This document shows, one piece after another, positions 28,084 through 37,061 of a DNA stretch of 64,000 nt. The notes beneath the pieces are model-generated. The model saw nothing but the letters and a program-made list of their open reading frames with translations, ran no database searches and had not been told where the DNA came from. The first letter of the stretch is position 1, and each line of letters starts with the position of its first letter. Made by a program: the position numbers and the translations under genes. The stretch comes from Mycolicibacterium moriokaense (GTDB lineage: Bacteria > Actinomycetota > Actinomycetes > Mycobacteriales > Mycobacteriaceae), in the NCBI RefSeq assembly GCF_010726085.1, contig NZ_AP022560.1:3658001-3722000 (forward strand), read 5' to 3'.

Positions 28084-31000
28084 TACACGTCGCGCACGTA
28101 GCGCTTCGCAGCGACGAGTTCACGCTTGAAATCGCGTGCCCCCTCGCGAGACATCTTCCCGTGGGTCTCGATGATCGTCGTCAGCGCGGCGTCGACGTCG
28201 TGGGCCATCCGGGTGGCGTCACCGCAGACGTAGAAGTGTCCGCCGTCGTCGAGCCAGCGCCACACGTCGGCGGCGTGGTCGAGCATCTTGTGCTGTACGT
28301 AGACCCGGTCCTTCTGATCGCGGCTGAAGGCGAGGTCGAGCCGGCTGAGGAAGCCGTCGCGAGCCATTCCCTCCAAATCGTCTCGGTAATAGAAGTTTTC
28401 GTTTCGGTGCTGATCGCCGAAGAACAACCAGTTGCGGCCCGCGTGTCCCAGTGCGCGACGCTCCTGCAGGAAACCGCGGAACGGCGCGATGCCCGTCCCC
28501 GGGCCCACCATGATCATCGGTGTGTCCGCGTCCTCGGGCGGCCGGAAGTGCGGCGACCGCTGGAGGAACACCGGGGCCGACGTCGCGCGATCGGCCAGGA
28601 ACGTCGAGCACACCCCGCCACGCTGGTGTCCGTAGCGCATCACCGACACCGTCAGCTGGATCTCGTGCGGACTGACCAGCGGGCTCGACGAGATCGAGTA
28701 GCTGCGCGGCGTCAGCCGCACCAGGACATCCAGCCATTGATCGGGGTCGGCGTGTACGACGAACTCCTGCACCAGATCCAGGACGTTGCGCCCGACGAGC
28801 CATTTGTCGAGCTTGCCCTTGGAGGCGCGCAGCACCTTCGCGTCGCGGCTGTGCTCGGCGATAAAGCGCAGCAGGTCGGGGGTGATACGGCAGAAGTCGT
28901 AGTGCGACGTGAGCGCGTCACGCAGGGTCTGCTCGGTGCCGTCGACCACGACGATGTGCTCACCGCGCATCCCGGTGGCGTCCAGCCAGGCGTCGACCGC
29001 GGCCGGGTTGTTCGTCGGAAACACCCCGAGCGAGTCGCCTGCGGAGTAGCTGACGTCGAACTCGGAGATGTCAAACCCGAACTGCCGGACCTCTTTTCGT
29101 GCCGACGGTGCACTCAGAAGGAGGTTGCGGCACAGCGGCGCGACGATCGGATTCGCGCGGCTGAACGGCTCGGCGACGGTCGCGGGCGACGCGGACACCG
29201 AGCGGCCCAGCAGCGCGGCGACCTGATCGACCCACCGGCCCATCGGCTCGTCGTCGTAAGCCTCGCATTCGACCCGGTCGAGCAGCCGGGTCGCACCCAG
29301 CGCGGACAGGCGGGAGTCGATGGATCTGGCGTGGCCGCAGAAGTTCTCGTACGCGCGGTCGCCGATACCGAGCACCGCGAACCGCACACCGGTCAACGTG
29401 GGGGCGTCGGGAGCGTTGAGGCGGTTCCAGAAGTCCGCACCGTTGTCGGGTGGCCCGCCGTCCCCGAAGGTGCTGGTGACCACCAGCACGTCGCGCGCCG
29501 CGAGGTCGGCCATTCCGATGTCGTTCATGTTCACCAGGTTCGGCACGCCGATCCCGGCGGCCAACTTGCCCGCGAACTCCTCGGCGGTGCCGGTCTGGGA
29601 CGCCCACAGGATCAGCGGCCCCTCGGTGAGGTTTGGACGCGACAGCACTGTTGGCTCGCGCACCGGCGTGGCCAGTGGGCGCAGACGTACCGCACACGCC
29701 TTGAACTCCGGTTGCAGCGAGTCGGGGTCGACGGCGTCGTTGGTGAGTGCGTTGACGGCCAGGTACTCGCCGTGGTCGTCGTTCCAGTGGAAGGGCACGA
29801 AGCAGGTGCCCTGGCGCACCCGGTCGGAGATCACCGCGGGAAGTACCGCGCGGCCGCGGCGGGTGGTCAGCTCGACATCCTGGTCCTTCGAGATCTCCAG
29901 TCCCGCAGCGTCGGCCGGGTGGATTTCCACGAACGGTTCGCTGTTGAGTCGGTTGAGCGCATCGACGAGGCCGGTCTTGGTCATGGTGTGCCACTGGTGT
30001 TGCAACCGACCGGTGTTGAGCACCAGCGGGTAGTCGTCGTCGGGCAGCTCGCGAGCGTCCATGTGTGGCCGGGCGAAGAAGTTCGCGCGCCGCGTCGGGG
30101 TCGCGAAGGCCAGCCGCGGCGCATGGCCGTCCTCGTCGACGAAGTAGTCCTGGCTGACGCCGTCGTTGAGGTAGCGGATCGGGTGGCGATCGATCTCGTC
30201 GCCGGGCGGGCAGGGCCACTGCAGCGACGTTTCGCGCAGCCGCGCATAGCTGGCCCCGCGAATGTCATAGCCGGTCTTGGGATTCCAGAAGCGACGGATC
30301 TCGTCGAAGATCTGCTCGCTGGACTCGTAGGCGAAGTGTTCGCCGTAACCCAGATGCGCGGCGACCTGGCAGATCAACCGCCAGTCGGGGCGTGCCGCGC
30401 CGATCGGCGGCACCGACTGCTGGAGCAGCGTGAGATTGCGCTCTGAGTTCACCATCACCGCGTCGGCCTCGGCCCACAGGGTCGCGGGCAGCACAATGTC
30501 GGCGTACGAGTTGGTTGCGGTGTTGCGGTAGGTGTCCTGTGCGATGACCAACTCGGCGGCTTCCAGACCCGCGATCACCGTGCTGCGATTAGCCACAGTG
30601 GCAACGGGATTGGTGCAGATGATCCAGCACGCTTTGATGCGTCCGTCGGCGAGTTGGCCGAACATGTCGATGGTGCCCGGCCCGACGTCGGACCGGATGG
30701 TGCCGGGTTCCAGCTCCCACTGCTGTTCGACGAAGGCGCGGTCGTCCGCGGACAGCACCGAGCGCTGACCGGGCAACCCCGGCCCCATGTAACCCATTTC
30801 GCGGCCGCCCATCGCGTTGGGCTGACCCGTCAGCGACATCGGGCCGCTGCCCGGCCGGCAGATGGCGCCGGTGGCCAGGTGCAGGTTGCAGATGGCGTTG
30901 GTGTTCCAGGTGCCGTGGGTGCTCTGGTTCAGGCCCATCGTCCAGCAGCTCATCCACTCGCCGGCCTCGGCGATCATCCGGGCGGCAGTGCGGATGTCCG

Positions 31001-31832
31001 GCTCGGTGAGTCCGGTGATCTGTGCGACGGCCTCGGGCGTGTAGTCGGCCAGGAAGCTGGGCATGGTGTCCCAGCCGTCGGTGTGCTCGGCGATGAAATC
31101 CTCGTCGATGTCGCCGTTGTCGACGAGTAGATGCAGCAGGCCGTTGAGCAGAGCAAGGTCGGTGCCGGGTTTGATCTGCAGGAACAGGTCGGTGCGCTCG
31201 GCGGTGGCGGTACGACGGGGGTCGACGACGATCAGCTTCGCGCCGGCCTTGAGCCGGTCCACCATGCGCAGATACAGGATCGGATGGCAGTCGGCCATGT
31301 TCGAGCCGATGACGAAAAACAGGTCGGTGCAGTCGAAGTCGGCGTACGAGCCCGGTGGGCCGTCGGCGCCGAGCGACTGCTTGAAACCGGTTCCCGCGCT
31401 CGCCATGCACAGTCGCGAGTTGGACTCGATGTGCACGGTCCGCAGGAATCCCTTGGCCAGCTTGGTGGCCAGGTACTGCGCCTCGATGGACATCTGACCC
31501 GATACGTAGAGCGCGACGGCGTCGGGTCCGTGCTCGTCGGCGATGGCGCGCAGTCGTCGCCCCGCCTCGGCGACCGCGTCGTCGACAGGTACCGACACCG
31601 GTTCCTCACCGCGGGCGGGACGCAGCAGTGCCGTCGTCAGCCGTCCATCGTCGGCGGCCATCATCTCGCCGTGCGTCGCGCCCTTGGTGCACAGCCTGCC
31701 GAAGTTGGCGGGGTGCAGCTTGTCTCCGGTGACCTGGGCGATGACGGGTCGGCCGGTATCGGAGCTCACGACGCTGTGAACTTCGATACCGCAGCCGACA
31801 CCGCAGTATGAGCACGCCGTACGGGTCACCAT
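28080..31832 (-). CDS. nasN: Diflavin molybdoenzyme: assimilatory nitrate reductase fused to a CysJ-like flavoprotein
   Basis: This 1250-residue single-chain enzyme should reduce nitrate to nitrite using NAD(P)H. The N-terminus holds the 4Fe-4S motif CSYCGVGC with a fourth Cys in GRLCTKG. A bis-MGD molybdopterin domain follows, with the likely Mo-ligand Cys near residue 142 (SRLCMAS), running to about 700. A flavodoxin-like FMN domain starts near 740 (LILWASQTGTAEEFAG), then an FAD and NADP domain of the CysJ/P450-reductase type with RSYSISSSP and VGPGTGIAPFRGFLQE. It matches the diflavin monomeric nitrate reductase described in M. smegmatis (NasN). ATG 31832 lies 5 bases after the narK stop, so they are co-transcribed. 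No nitrite reductase is seen nearby. Confidence 0.93.
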   Translation of the reverse strand: MVTRTACSYCGVGCGIEVHSVVSSDTGRPVIAQVTGDKLHPANFGRLCTKGATHGEMMAADDGRLTTALLRPARGEEPVSVPVDDAVAEAGRRLRAIADEHGPDAVALYVSGQMSIEAQYLATKLAKGFLRTVHIESNSRLCMASAGTGFKQSLGADGPPGSYADFDCTDLFFVIGSNMADCHPILYLRMVDRLKAGAKLIVVDPRRTATAERTDLFLQIKPGTDLALLNGLLHLLVDNGDIDEDFIAEHTDGWDTMPSFLADYTPEAVAQITGLTEPDIRTAARMIAEAGEWMSCWTMGLNQSTHGTWNTNAICNLHLATGAICRPGSGPMSLTGQPNAMGGREMGYMGPGLPGQRSVLSADDRAFVEQQWELEPGTIRSDVGPGTIDMFGQLADGRIKACWIICTNPVATVANRSTVIAGLEAAELVIAQDTYRNTATNSYADIVLPATLWAEADAVMVNSERNLTLLQQSVPPIGAARPDWRLICQVAAHLGYGEHFAYESSEQIFDEIRRFWNPKTGYDIRGASYARLRETSLQWPCPPGDEIDRHPIRYLNDGVSQDYFVDEDGHAPRLAFATPTRRANFFARPHMDARELPDDDYPLVLNTGRLQHQWHTMTKTGLVDALNRLNSEPFVEIHPADAAGLEISKDQDVELTTRRGRAVLPAVISDRVRQGTCFVPFHWNDDHGEYLAVNALTNDAVDPDSLQPEFKACAVRLRPLATPVREPTVLSRPNLTEGPLILWASQTGTAEEFAGKLAAGIGVPNLVNMNDIGMADLAARDVLVVTSTFGDGGPPDNGADFWNRLNAPDAPTLTGVRFAVLGIGDRAYENFCGHARSIDSRLSALGATRLLDRVECEAYDDEPMGRWVDQVAALLGRSVSASPATVAEPFSRANPIVAPLCRNLLLSAPSARKEVRQFGFDISEFDVSYSAGDSLGVFPTNNPAAVDAWLDATGMRGEHIVVVDGTEQTLRDALTSHYDFCRITPDLLRFIAEHSRDAKVLRASKGKLDKWLVGRNVLDLVQEFVVHADPDQWLDVLVRLTPRSYSISSSPLVSPHEIQLTVSVMRYGHQRGGVCSTFLADRATSAPVFLQRSPHFRPPEDADTPMIMVGPGTGIAPFRGFLQERRALGHAGRNWLFFGDQHRNENFYYRDDLEGMARDGFLSRLDLAFSRDQKDRVYVQHKMLDHAADVWRWLDDGGHFYVCGDATRMAHDVDAALTTIIETHGKMSREGARDFKRELVAAKRYVRDVY

Positions 31833-31837
31833 GGGCG

Positions 31838-33295
31838 TCAGGCGGGCACCGGTGCCGGTGTGCGACCGATCTGCTCGCCCGCGCCGGCCCGCGCCGTGTG
31901 GACTCGCAGGAACACCCCCCAGGTGACGATCGCGCAGATCACGTAGAAGACGAGGAACACCCAGAACGCGTTGGTCGCGGACTTGGCCTCGCTGACATAG
32001 GACGCGCGCAGTACGACGTTGATGAACACGCCGCCCAGTGCGCCGATCGCACCGGCGAAGCCGATGAGAGCGCCGGACATGCTTCGCGACCAGGCCGCCT
32101 TCTCTTCGCGGTTCCAGTCACCGCGGCCCTGGGCCTTCGCCTCGAAGATCGACGGGATCATCTTGTACGTCGACCCGTTTCCGATACCCGACAGGATGAA
32201 AAGCAGGATGAAACCGGTCACGTAGGCGACCATCTGTCCGGTCGTCGCGGCGCCGGCCATGCCGTCGTCGATCACGCCCGCTGCCACCAGGATTCCCGCC
32301 GCGAAGATCATCGCGACAAACGTGTACAGGGTGACTCTCCCGCCGCCGATCCGGTCGGAGATCTTGCCGCCGAAAGGACGGGAGATCGAGCCGAGCAGCG
32401 GGCCGATGAAGGCGATCTGGGCAGCGTGCAGCGACGCCTGCGCTGGGGTGTCTCCCCCGGCGAGGAAGTTGATCTGGAGCACCTGACCGAATGCGAACGA
32501 GAAGCCGATAAACGAGCCGAAGGTGCCGATGTAGAGGAAGCTCATCACCCAGGAGTGCTTGAACCGCAACGCTTCTAACATCGCGCCGAGGTTCGAGCGC
32601 TGGTTGCCGAGGTTGTCCATGAACAGGGCGGCACCGAGCGCGGCGAGTCCGATCATCACAAGGTAGATGGCACAGACGATTTCGGACGCCGTGTTGCTGA
32701 CCGCGGCAATCACCAGCAGGCCGATCAGCTGGATCACCGGCACGCCGATGTTGCCGCCGCCGGCGTTCAGGCCAAGCGCCCAGCCCTTGAGGCGCTGGGG
32801 ATAGAACGCGTTGATGTTGGTCATCGACGAGGCGAAGTTTCCGCCGCCGAAGCCCGCGAATGCCGCGACAACCATGAACGTGGCGTGCGACGTGTCGGGC
32901 CTCTTCATCACCCAGAGGGTCAGAACCGTCGGGATGAGCAGCAGCAGTGCGCTGACGATCGTCCAGTTACGGCCGCCGAACTTGGCGGGCGCGATGGTGT
33001 ACGGGATGCGCATGACGGCGCCGACCAGCGTGGGCACCGCGACCAGGTAGAACTTTCCTGCGGCATCAATGTGGTAAATGCTCTGCGGCATGAACAGGAC
33101 CATCACCGACCAGATTGACCACACCGAGAAACCGACGTGCTCGGCGAAGATGGACCAGATCAGGTTGCGCTTGGCGATCCGGTTCCCCCCGGCTTCCCAT
33201 GCCTCGACGTCTTCGGCGTCCCAGTGCTCGATCGTGCGGCTGCGGCTCAAGGTTTTCACGAACACTAGGTTCGCGTGCGGCCATTCCCTTGCCAT
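31838..33295 (-). CDS. narK: Nitrate/nitrite transporter, NarK family
   Basis: This 485-residue major-facilitator protein of the nitrate-nitrite porter family has about 12 membrane segments. The nitrate signatures are FGGGNFASSMTNIN near residue 150 and GIGNGSTYKMIP near 375. A charged 45-residue N-terminal leader precedes the first helix. It supplies nitrate to the nitrate reductase gene that follows after 5 bases. The divergent neighbour is a two-component sensor. Paralogues named narK2, narK3 or narU exist in mycobacteria and cannot be told apart here. Confidence 0.93.
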   Translation of the reverse strand: MAREWPHANLVFVKTLSRSRTIEHWDAEDVEAWEAGGNRIAKRNLIWSIFAEHVGFSVWSIWSVMVLFMPQSIYHIDAAGKFYLVAVPTLVGAVMRIPYTIAPAKFGGRNWTIVSALLLLIPTVLTLWVMKRPDTSHATFMVVAAFAGFGGGNFASSMTNINAFYPQRLKGWALGLNAGGGNIGVPVIQLIGLLVIAAVSNTASEIVCAIYLVMIGLAALGAALFMDNLGNQRSNLGAMLEALRFKHSWVMSFLYIGTFGSFIGFSFAFGQVLQINFLAGGDTPAQASLHAAQIAFIGPLLGSISRPFGGKISDRIGGGRVTLYTFVAMIFAAGILVAAGVIDDGMAGAATTGQMVAYVTGFILLFILSGIGNGSTYKMIPSIFEAKAQGRGDWNREEKAAWSRSMSGALIGFAGAIGALGGVFINVVLRASYVSEAKSATNAFWVFLVFYVICAIVTWGVFLRVHTARAGAGEQIGRTPAPVPA

Positions 33296-33361
33296 TGCCC
33301 CGTCATGTCCGAAACGTCAACACCCGCTCACTTCACCGTGATGGCTGCGTGCGCGGTCGAC

Positions 33362-33377
33362 GAAACGCAACGGAAAC
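33362..33377. promoter_or_regulatory. Candidate GlnR box in the narK / sensor divergent region
   Basis: GAAACGCAACGGAAAC holds two GAAAC half-sites separated by 6 bases, the spacing reported for the nitrogen regulator GlnR in actinobacteria. It lies 67 bases before the narK start and 12 bases before the sensor start. Confidence 0.4.
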
Positions 33378-33388
33378 ATACGTGACCT

Positions 33389-35062
33389 GTGCCACGTCAT
33401 TTTCCGTCGGGTTTGACCGCCAAGATCGGCTTCGGGCATTCGAGCAGCACCTGTTGCGACACGGCGCGGGGGTTTCGCAGCCTGGCGGGCCAATTCCTGG
33501 TCTTCCAGTTGCTGGTCGTCGCGATCGTCCTGGTCGCGGTGGCGGCGGTGTCGGTGGCGCAGTCGACGCGGGAGTTCCGTGAGGTGCGCGGGGCGCGGAT
33601 GATCGCGGTCGCCGAGAATATGGCGTCGACGCCGGTGGTGCGGGACAGGTACGCGGACCCGGGCGCGTCCAAGGTGCTGGCGCCGGAGGTCGATCGTGCG
33701 GTGGCGCTGTCGGGTGCCGGGCTTGCGGAGATCATCGATCCGGGCGGGACGGTGCGCGTGTCGTCGGATCCGTCGCGGGTCGGGCGTCAAGTCGACATGG
33801 GTCCGACGCGCGCCGACGAAGGGCGGGCCTGGTTCGGTGATCTGACGATCGACGGGGTACACAGCCTCGTCGGCGAGGTGCCGATCCTGGCAGACTCAGG
33901 GGAAGTCGTGTCGATCGCGTCGGTCAGTGAGCGGTATCCGTCGGTGTGGGAGTTGATGGGTGCGTCCGGCGAGCGGCTCCTGTTCTACCTCGGGCTGGGT
34001 GCGGCGCTGGGGCTGCTGGCGTCGTGGCTGTTGTCGCGGCGGATCAAGCGGCATACCCGCGGGTTGGAGATCGCGGAGATCGCGAGCCTGGCCGATCATC
34101 GGGAAGCGTTGTTACACAGCATCCGTGAGGGCGTCGTCGCGGTGAACAACGAGGGCGACATCACCGTACTGAACGACAGCGCACAGGAACTGCTCGGCGT
34201 GACTGCCGATGCCGTAGGCCGACCGGTGCACAGCGTGGGGCTCGATCCCGCAGTGGTCGCGTTCCTGTTGTCGGGTGAGGAGGGCCGCGACGTCGTGATC
34301 GTCACGCGGACAAGGGTGTTGGCGCTGAACAGGCGGGCGGCGACGAGCCAGGGTCAGCAGATCGGGACGGTCACGACGATGCGTGACAGCACCGAGCTGG
34401 CGGCGTTGCAGGGCCAGCTGTCGTCACACAAGAGCGTGACAGACACGCTGCGGGCCCAAACGCACGAGTTCGCCAATCAGCTGCATACGATCTCGGGGCT
34501 TGTTCAGTTGGGCGAATACGACTCTGTCCGCGATCTTGTCGAGACGCTGACTCGACGCCGCGCGGAGATCAGTGATGCCGTGACACAGCGCATTTCCGAT
34601 CCCGCAGTAGCGGCATTGTTGATCGCCAAGACGACGTTGGCGGCTGAGAGCAGTGTCTCTCTGGAACTCGCCCCGGATTCGCACCTTGAGGCGTTGCCGC
34701 CTGCCGTGGCGACCGACGTGATCACGCTGCTGGGCAATCTGATCGACAACGCGGTCGACGTGTCGGTGGGATCTGTAGCGGCCCGAGTGACGGTCAGCAT
34801 TGACGACCACGCGGGCCTGACGATCTCGGTAGCTGACTCCGGACCGGGTGTGCCCGAGAATCTTCGGGAGTCGATCTTCGCGCGCGGGGTGACCTCCAAG
34901 CCGGACGTTCCGGGCGGTCGGGGTATCGGCCTGGCGTTGGTGCGGCTGGTGACGGCGCAGCATGGCGGCACGGTGGAGGTTGTCGACGGTCCTTCTGGAG
35001 GTGCACTCTTCGTGGTGCGCCTGCCAGCGAGCGTCGTCGCGGAGAAGGCTGCTCATGCGTGA
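33389..35062 (+). CDS. CitA/DcuS-type sensor histidine kinase
   Basis: This 557-residue membrane kinase has a transmembrane helix at about 33-56, an extracytoplasmic PAS-like sensor domain to about 195, a second helix, a cytosolic PAS domain (REALLHSIREGVVAVNNEG near 235), a dimerisation helix with phospho-His359 (AQTHEFANQLHTISGLVQ) and an HATPase domain (NLIDNAVD, DSGPGVPE, GGRGIGLALV). The class usually senses citrate or C4-dicarboxylates. Start is GTG 33389. The response-regulator gene overlaps by 8 bases. It is divergent from nitrate uptake genes, which gives a possible but unproven link to them. Confidence 0.9.
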   Translation: MPRHFPSGLTAKIGFGHSSSTCCDTARGFRSLAGQFLVFQLLVVAIVLVAVAAVSVAQSTREFREVRGARMIAVAENMASTPVVRDRYADPGASKVLAPEVDRAVALSGAGLAEIIDPGGTVRVSSDPSRVGRQVDMGPTRADEGRAWFGDLTIDGVHSLVGEVPILADSGEVVSIASVSERYPSVWELMGASGERLLFYLGLGAALGLLASWLLSRRIKRHTRGLEIAEIASLADHREALLHSIREGVVAVNNEGDITVLNDSAQELLGVTADAVGRPVHSVGLDPAVVAFLLSGEEGRDVVIVTRTRVLALNRRAATSQGQQIGTVTTMRDSTELAALQGQLSSHKSVTDTLRAQTHEFANQLHTISGLVQLGEYDSVRDLVETLTRRRAEISDAVTQRISDPAVAALLIAKTTLAAESSVSLELAPDSHLEALPPAVATDVITLLGNLIDNAVDVSVGSVAARVTVSIDDHAGLTISVADSGPGVPENLRESIFARGVTSKPDVPGGRGIGLALVRLVTAQHGGTVEVVDGPSGGALFVVRLPASVVAEKAAHA

Positions 35063-35723
35063 CGTGCTGATCGTCGATGACGATTTCATGGTGGCCGAGA
35101 TCCATCGCCGGTTCGTCGAACAGGTAGACGGCTTTCAGGCAACTGGCGTTGCACGTACGGGGGCGGAGGCACTTGCGGCGGTGAAGGAGTTGCAGCCGGA
35201 TCTGGTTCTGTTGGATGTGTACCTGCCGGATATGACTGGCTTGTCCGTGCTGCAGCGGCTGCGTTCGGACGGCAATCTCGTCGGCGTCATCATGATCACC
35301 GCGGCGCGCGAATTGGACACCGTCAAAGGCGCTTTGGATGGTGGTGCAGCGGACTTCTTGATCAAACCGTTCGAGTTCGGTCAGTTCAAGGCGAAACTGG
35401 AAGCATTCGCGGCGCGGGCGGATGCCCTGGAGTCGGCCCCCGGTGGAATCGACCAGTCGTTGGTGGATTCGTTGTTCGGGAGTCCGGGCGGTACGACCCA
35501 GCCCCTGCCGAAGGGGCTCGGTGCCGAGACTGGGCGGCTGGTCTTGGATGCAGTTCGCGAGGCGGGCGAAGTGTCTGCTGCGGAATGTGCGGATATGGTT
35601 GGGATTTCCCGTGTCAGTGCTCGCCGCTACCTCGAGCATTACCTGAGTACTGAGGTGTTGGAATTGCGACTGCAGTACGGCGCCGGCAGACCTGAGCGGC
35701 GTTATCACCTACGCGGCGTGTAG
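35055..35723 (+). CDS. CitB/DcuR-type response regulator
   Basis: This 222-residue regulator has a receiver domain with phospho-Asp54 (LVLLDVYLPDM), the acidic pair VDDD near 8-10 and a lysine in FLIKPFEFG. Its C-terminal DNA-binding part (ECADMVGISRVSARRYLEHYL) is the CitB-type helix-turn-helix. GGAGAAGG upstream and the overlap with the kinase gene show coupling. It is convergent, with a 15-base overlap, with the HNH gene. Confidence 0.92.
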   Translation: MRDVLIVDDDFMVAEIHRRFVEQVDGFQATGVARTGAEALAAVKELQPDLVLLDVYLPDMTGLSVLQRLRSDGNLVGVIMITAARELDTVKGALDGGAADFLIKPFEFGQFKAKLEAFAARADALESAPGGIDQSLVDSLFGSPGGTTQPLPKGLGAETGRLVLDAVREAGEVSAAECADMVGISRVSARRYLEHYLSTEVLELRLQYGAGRPERRYHLRGV

Positions 35724-36995
35724 GTCTGCGAGCTCGATACCGATTCTGATCTCGACTTCGCTGATCGTGATCAGCGGGCGCCCGAGCAAGGGCGGAGCGG
35801 TCGACCGGTAATGATGGCCAGTCGGTGTCACGAATTCAGCTGTGTGGACACCGTTCTCCTCGCATGGGGACACCTCCCAATTCGGTGACTCCTTGACGAA
35901 GTTGCAGTACGCGCACATGCCGAGCCCGTTGAGTCCATTCGTGGGTCCGCCCCGGCTGCTCGGCACAGCGTGATCACGGTGTCGGATGGGCGCATCGCAA
36001 TACGGTGTTCGACAACTTTGATCTCGAAGGCCGATGAACATCGCCAGTCCCTTGGGGAAGCAGCGTGATCGGGACTCCATCGCCACAAGTGATCCGCTCT
36101 TCGGGTTTCGGTACAGACGCCGCAACGTCGCCTTCGACCGCTGGTCGCCGACTGCGGATTCAACCAATCGGCATGCCACCGAAGGAGGAATCGGGCCGTA
36201 ACCCTCGATCATCGCCGGGACGTTCTCTCCACCGAGCAGCGCCTCATCCGATATCACGAGGCTGACCGCGATTGGTTCCGGAACGTCTGCAGGCCGGCCC
36301 ATCACCCGCTCCACTAGCGTGTCGGCCATGACCTGGCCGCGGGACCGATCGTCGAAAGTGGTGTCGGCAGAACGCTTCAACGCGGCGTACACCCCTACAC
36401 CCACCGCCACCGGTAGCAGCACGGTCACGTATGTCATGGCGTCGGGCGCGGGACGAATGGTTACTGTCCGGTCGGCTTCGGCCCTAGCGGCCCGGTCGAC
36501 GATCGCCTGCGGATCGAGCCGGTAGGCGATGTTCTTTGCCTCGGTGGTCAACCTCTTGTCGCCGAGCCCATCCAGCTTGCTTACGTCCGCGCACAATTCA
36601 GCATCCAGCGTCCGTCGAAGCTCGACCTCCAAACAGGCGGACTCGCGCACGATCAGCGTGGCGCGCCATTCCGAAAGTGCACCCGACTCCAATGCCGCCA
36701 GCGTATGCGGCATTTCATGGACCAATGCCTTGGCGAACCCGAGATGCTGGTTTCCACGATATGGAGAATCGCGTCGCGCCAATGCCACCTCGCTGGCGAG
36801 GCCCTTGCCTCTCTTGGCCGATGGAACACCCGCTGCCGCCTCCGCTGCGCGCCGGCGCTCGTCCAACGCAGCGGTGGCACGCGCCTGCCCTGCCGCGGCG
36901 GCTGATTTGAGTTGCTCCAACTGGGCGATCCGCGCGATCAACTCAGCCTCGTCGGCGAGCGGATCAACCGAGGTCACGGTCGCGAGATCGAACAT
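35709..36995 (-). CDS. DUF222 / HNH endonuclease, 13E12 repeat family
   Basis: This 428-residue protein has an N-terminal DUF222 helical region and a C-terminal HNH domain (CRTPYC, RHRDHAVPSSRGGPTN, GMCAYCNFVKE). These are the 13E12 repeat family, present in many copies in mycobacteria and known as members of the LexA/SOS response in M. tuberculosis. A one-mismatch LexA box covers the start codon here, and a TACGAT -10 element lies 7 bases before ATG 36995, so the mRNA should be leaderless and DNA-damage controlled. The exact nucleic acid substrate of the family is not established. Confidence 0.88.
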   Translation of the reverse strand: MFDLATVTSVDPLADEAELIARIAQLEQLKSAAAAGQARATAALDERRRAAEAAAGVPSAKRGKGLASEVALARRDSPYRGNQHLGFAKALVHEMPHTLAALESGALSEWRATLIVRESACLEVELRRTLDAELCADVSKLDGLGDKRLTTEAKNIAYRLDPQAIVDRAARAEADRTVTIRPAPDAMTYVTVLLPVAVGVGVYAALKRSADTTFDDRSRGQVMADTLVERVMGRPADVPEPIAVSLVISDEALLGGENVPAMIEGYGPIPPSVACRLVESAVGDQRSKATLRRLYRNPKSGSLVAMESRSRCFPKGLAMFIGLRDQSCRTPYCDAPIRHRDHAVPSSRGGPTNGLNGLGMCAYCNFVKESPNWEVSPCEENGVHTAEFVTPTGHHYRSTAPPLLGRPLITISEVEIRIGIELADLHAA

Positions 36996-37003
36996 ACATT
37001 CGA
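36988..37003 (-). promoter_or_regulatory. LexA (SOS) box at the start of the HNH gene
   Basis: TCGAACATACATTCGA matches the mycobacterial LexA palindrome TCGAAC-N4-GTTCGA at all but one position. It overlaps the ATG and the predicted start site. Confidence 0.6.
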
Positions 37004-37008
37004 TCGTA
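37003..37008 (-). promoter_or_regulatory. -10 element of the HNH gene
   Basis: TACGAT on the minus strand is followed 7 bases later by ATG 36995, a leaderless promoter whose start site would be blocked by LexA. Confidence 0.5.
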
Positions 37009-37061
37009 TATCGACCCTCTGACAGTTTGGTTGTCAGTCAGATGATGATCGGCTCGCAGAT

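Noticed and set aside
28161..30446. 761-codon plus-strand frame opposite the nitrate reductase
   Set aside because: Shadow of a gene with intact iron-sulfur, molybdopterin and flavin motifs.
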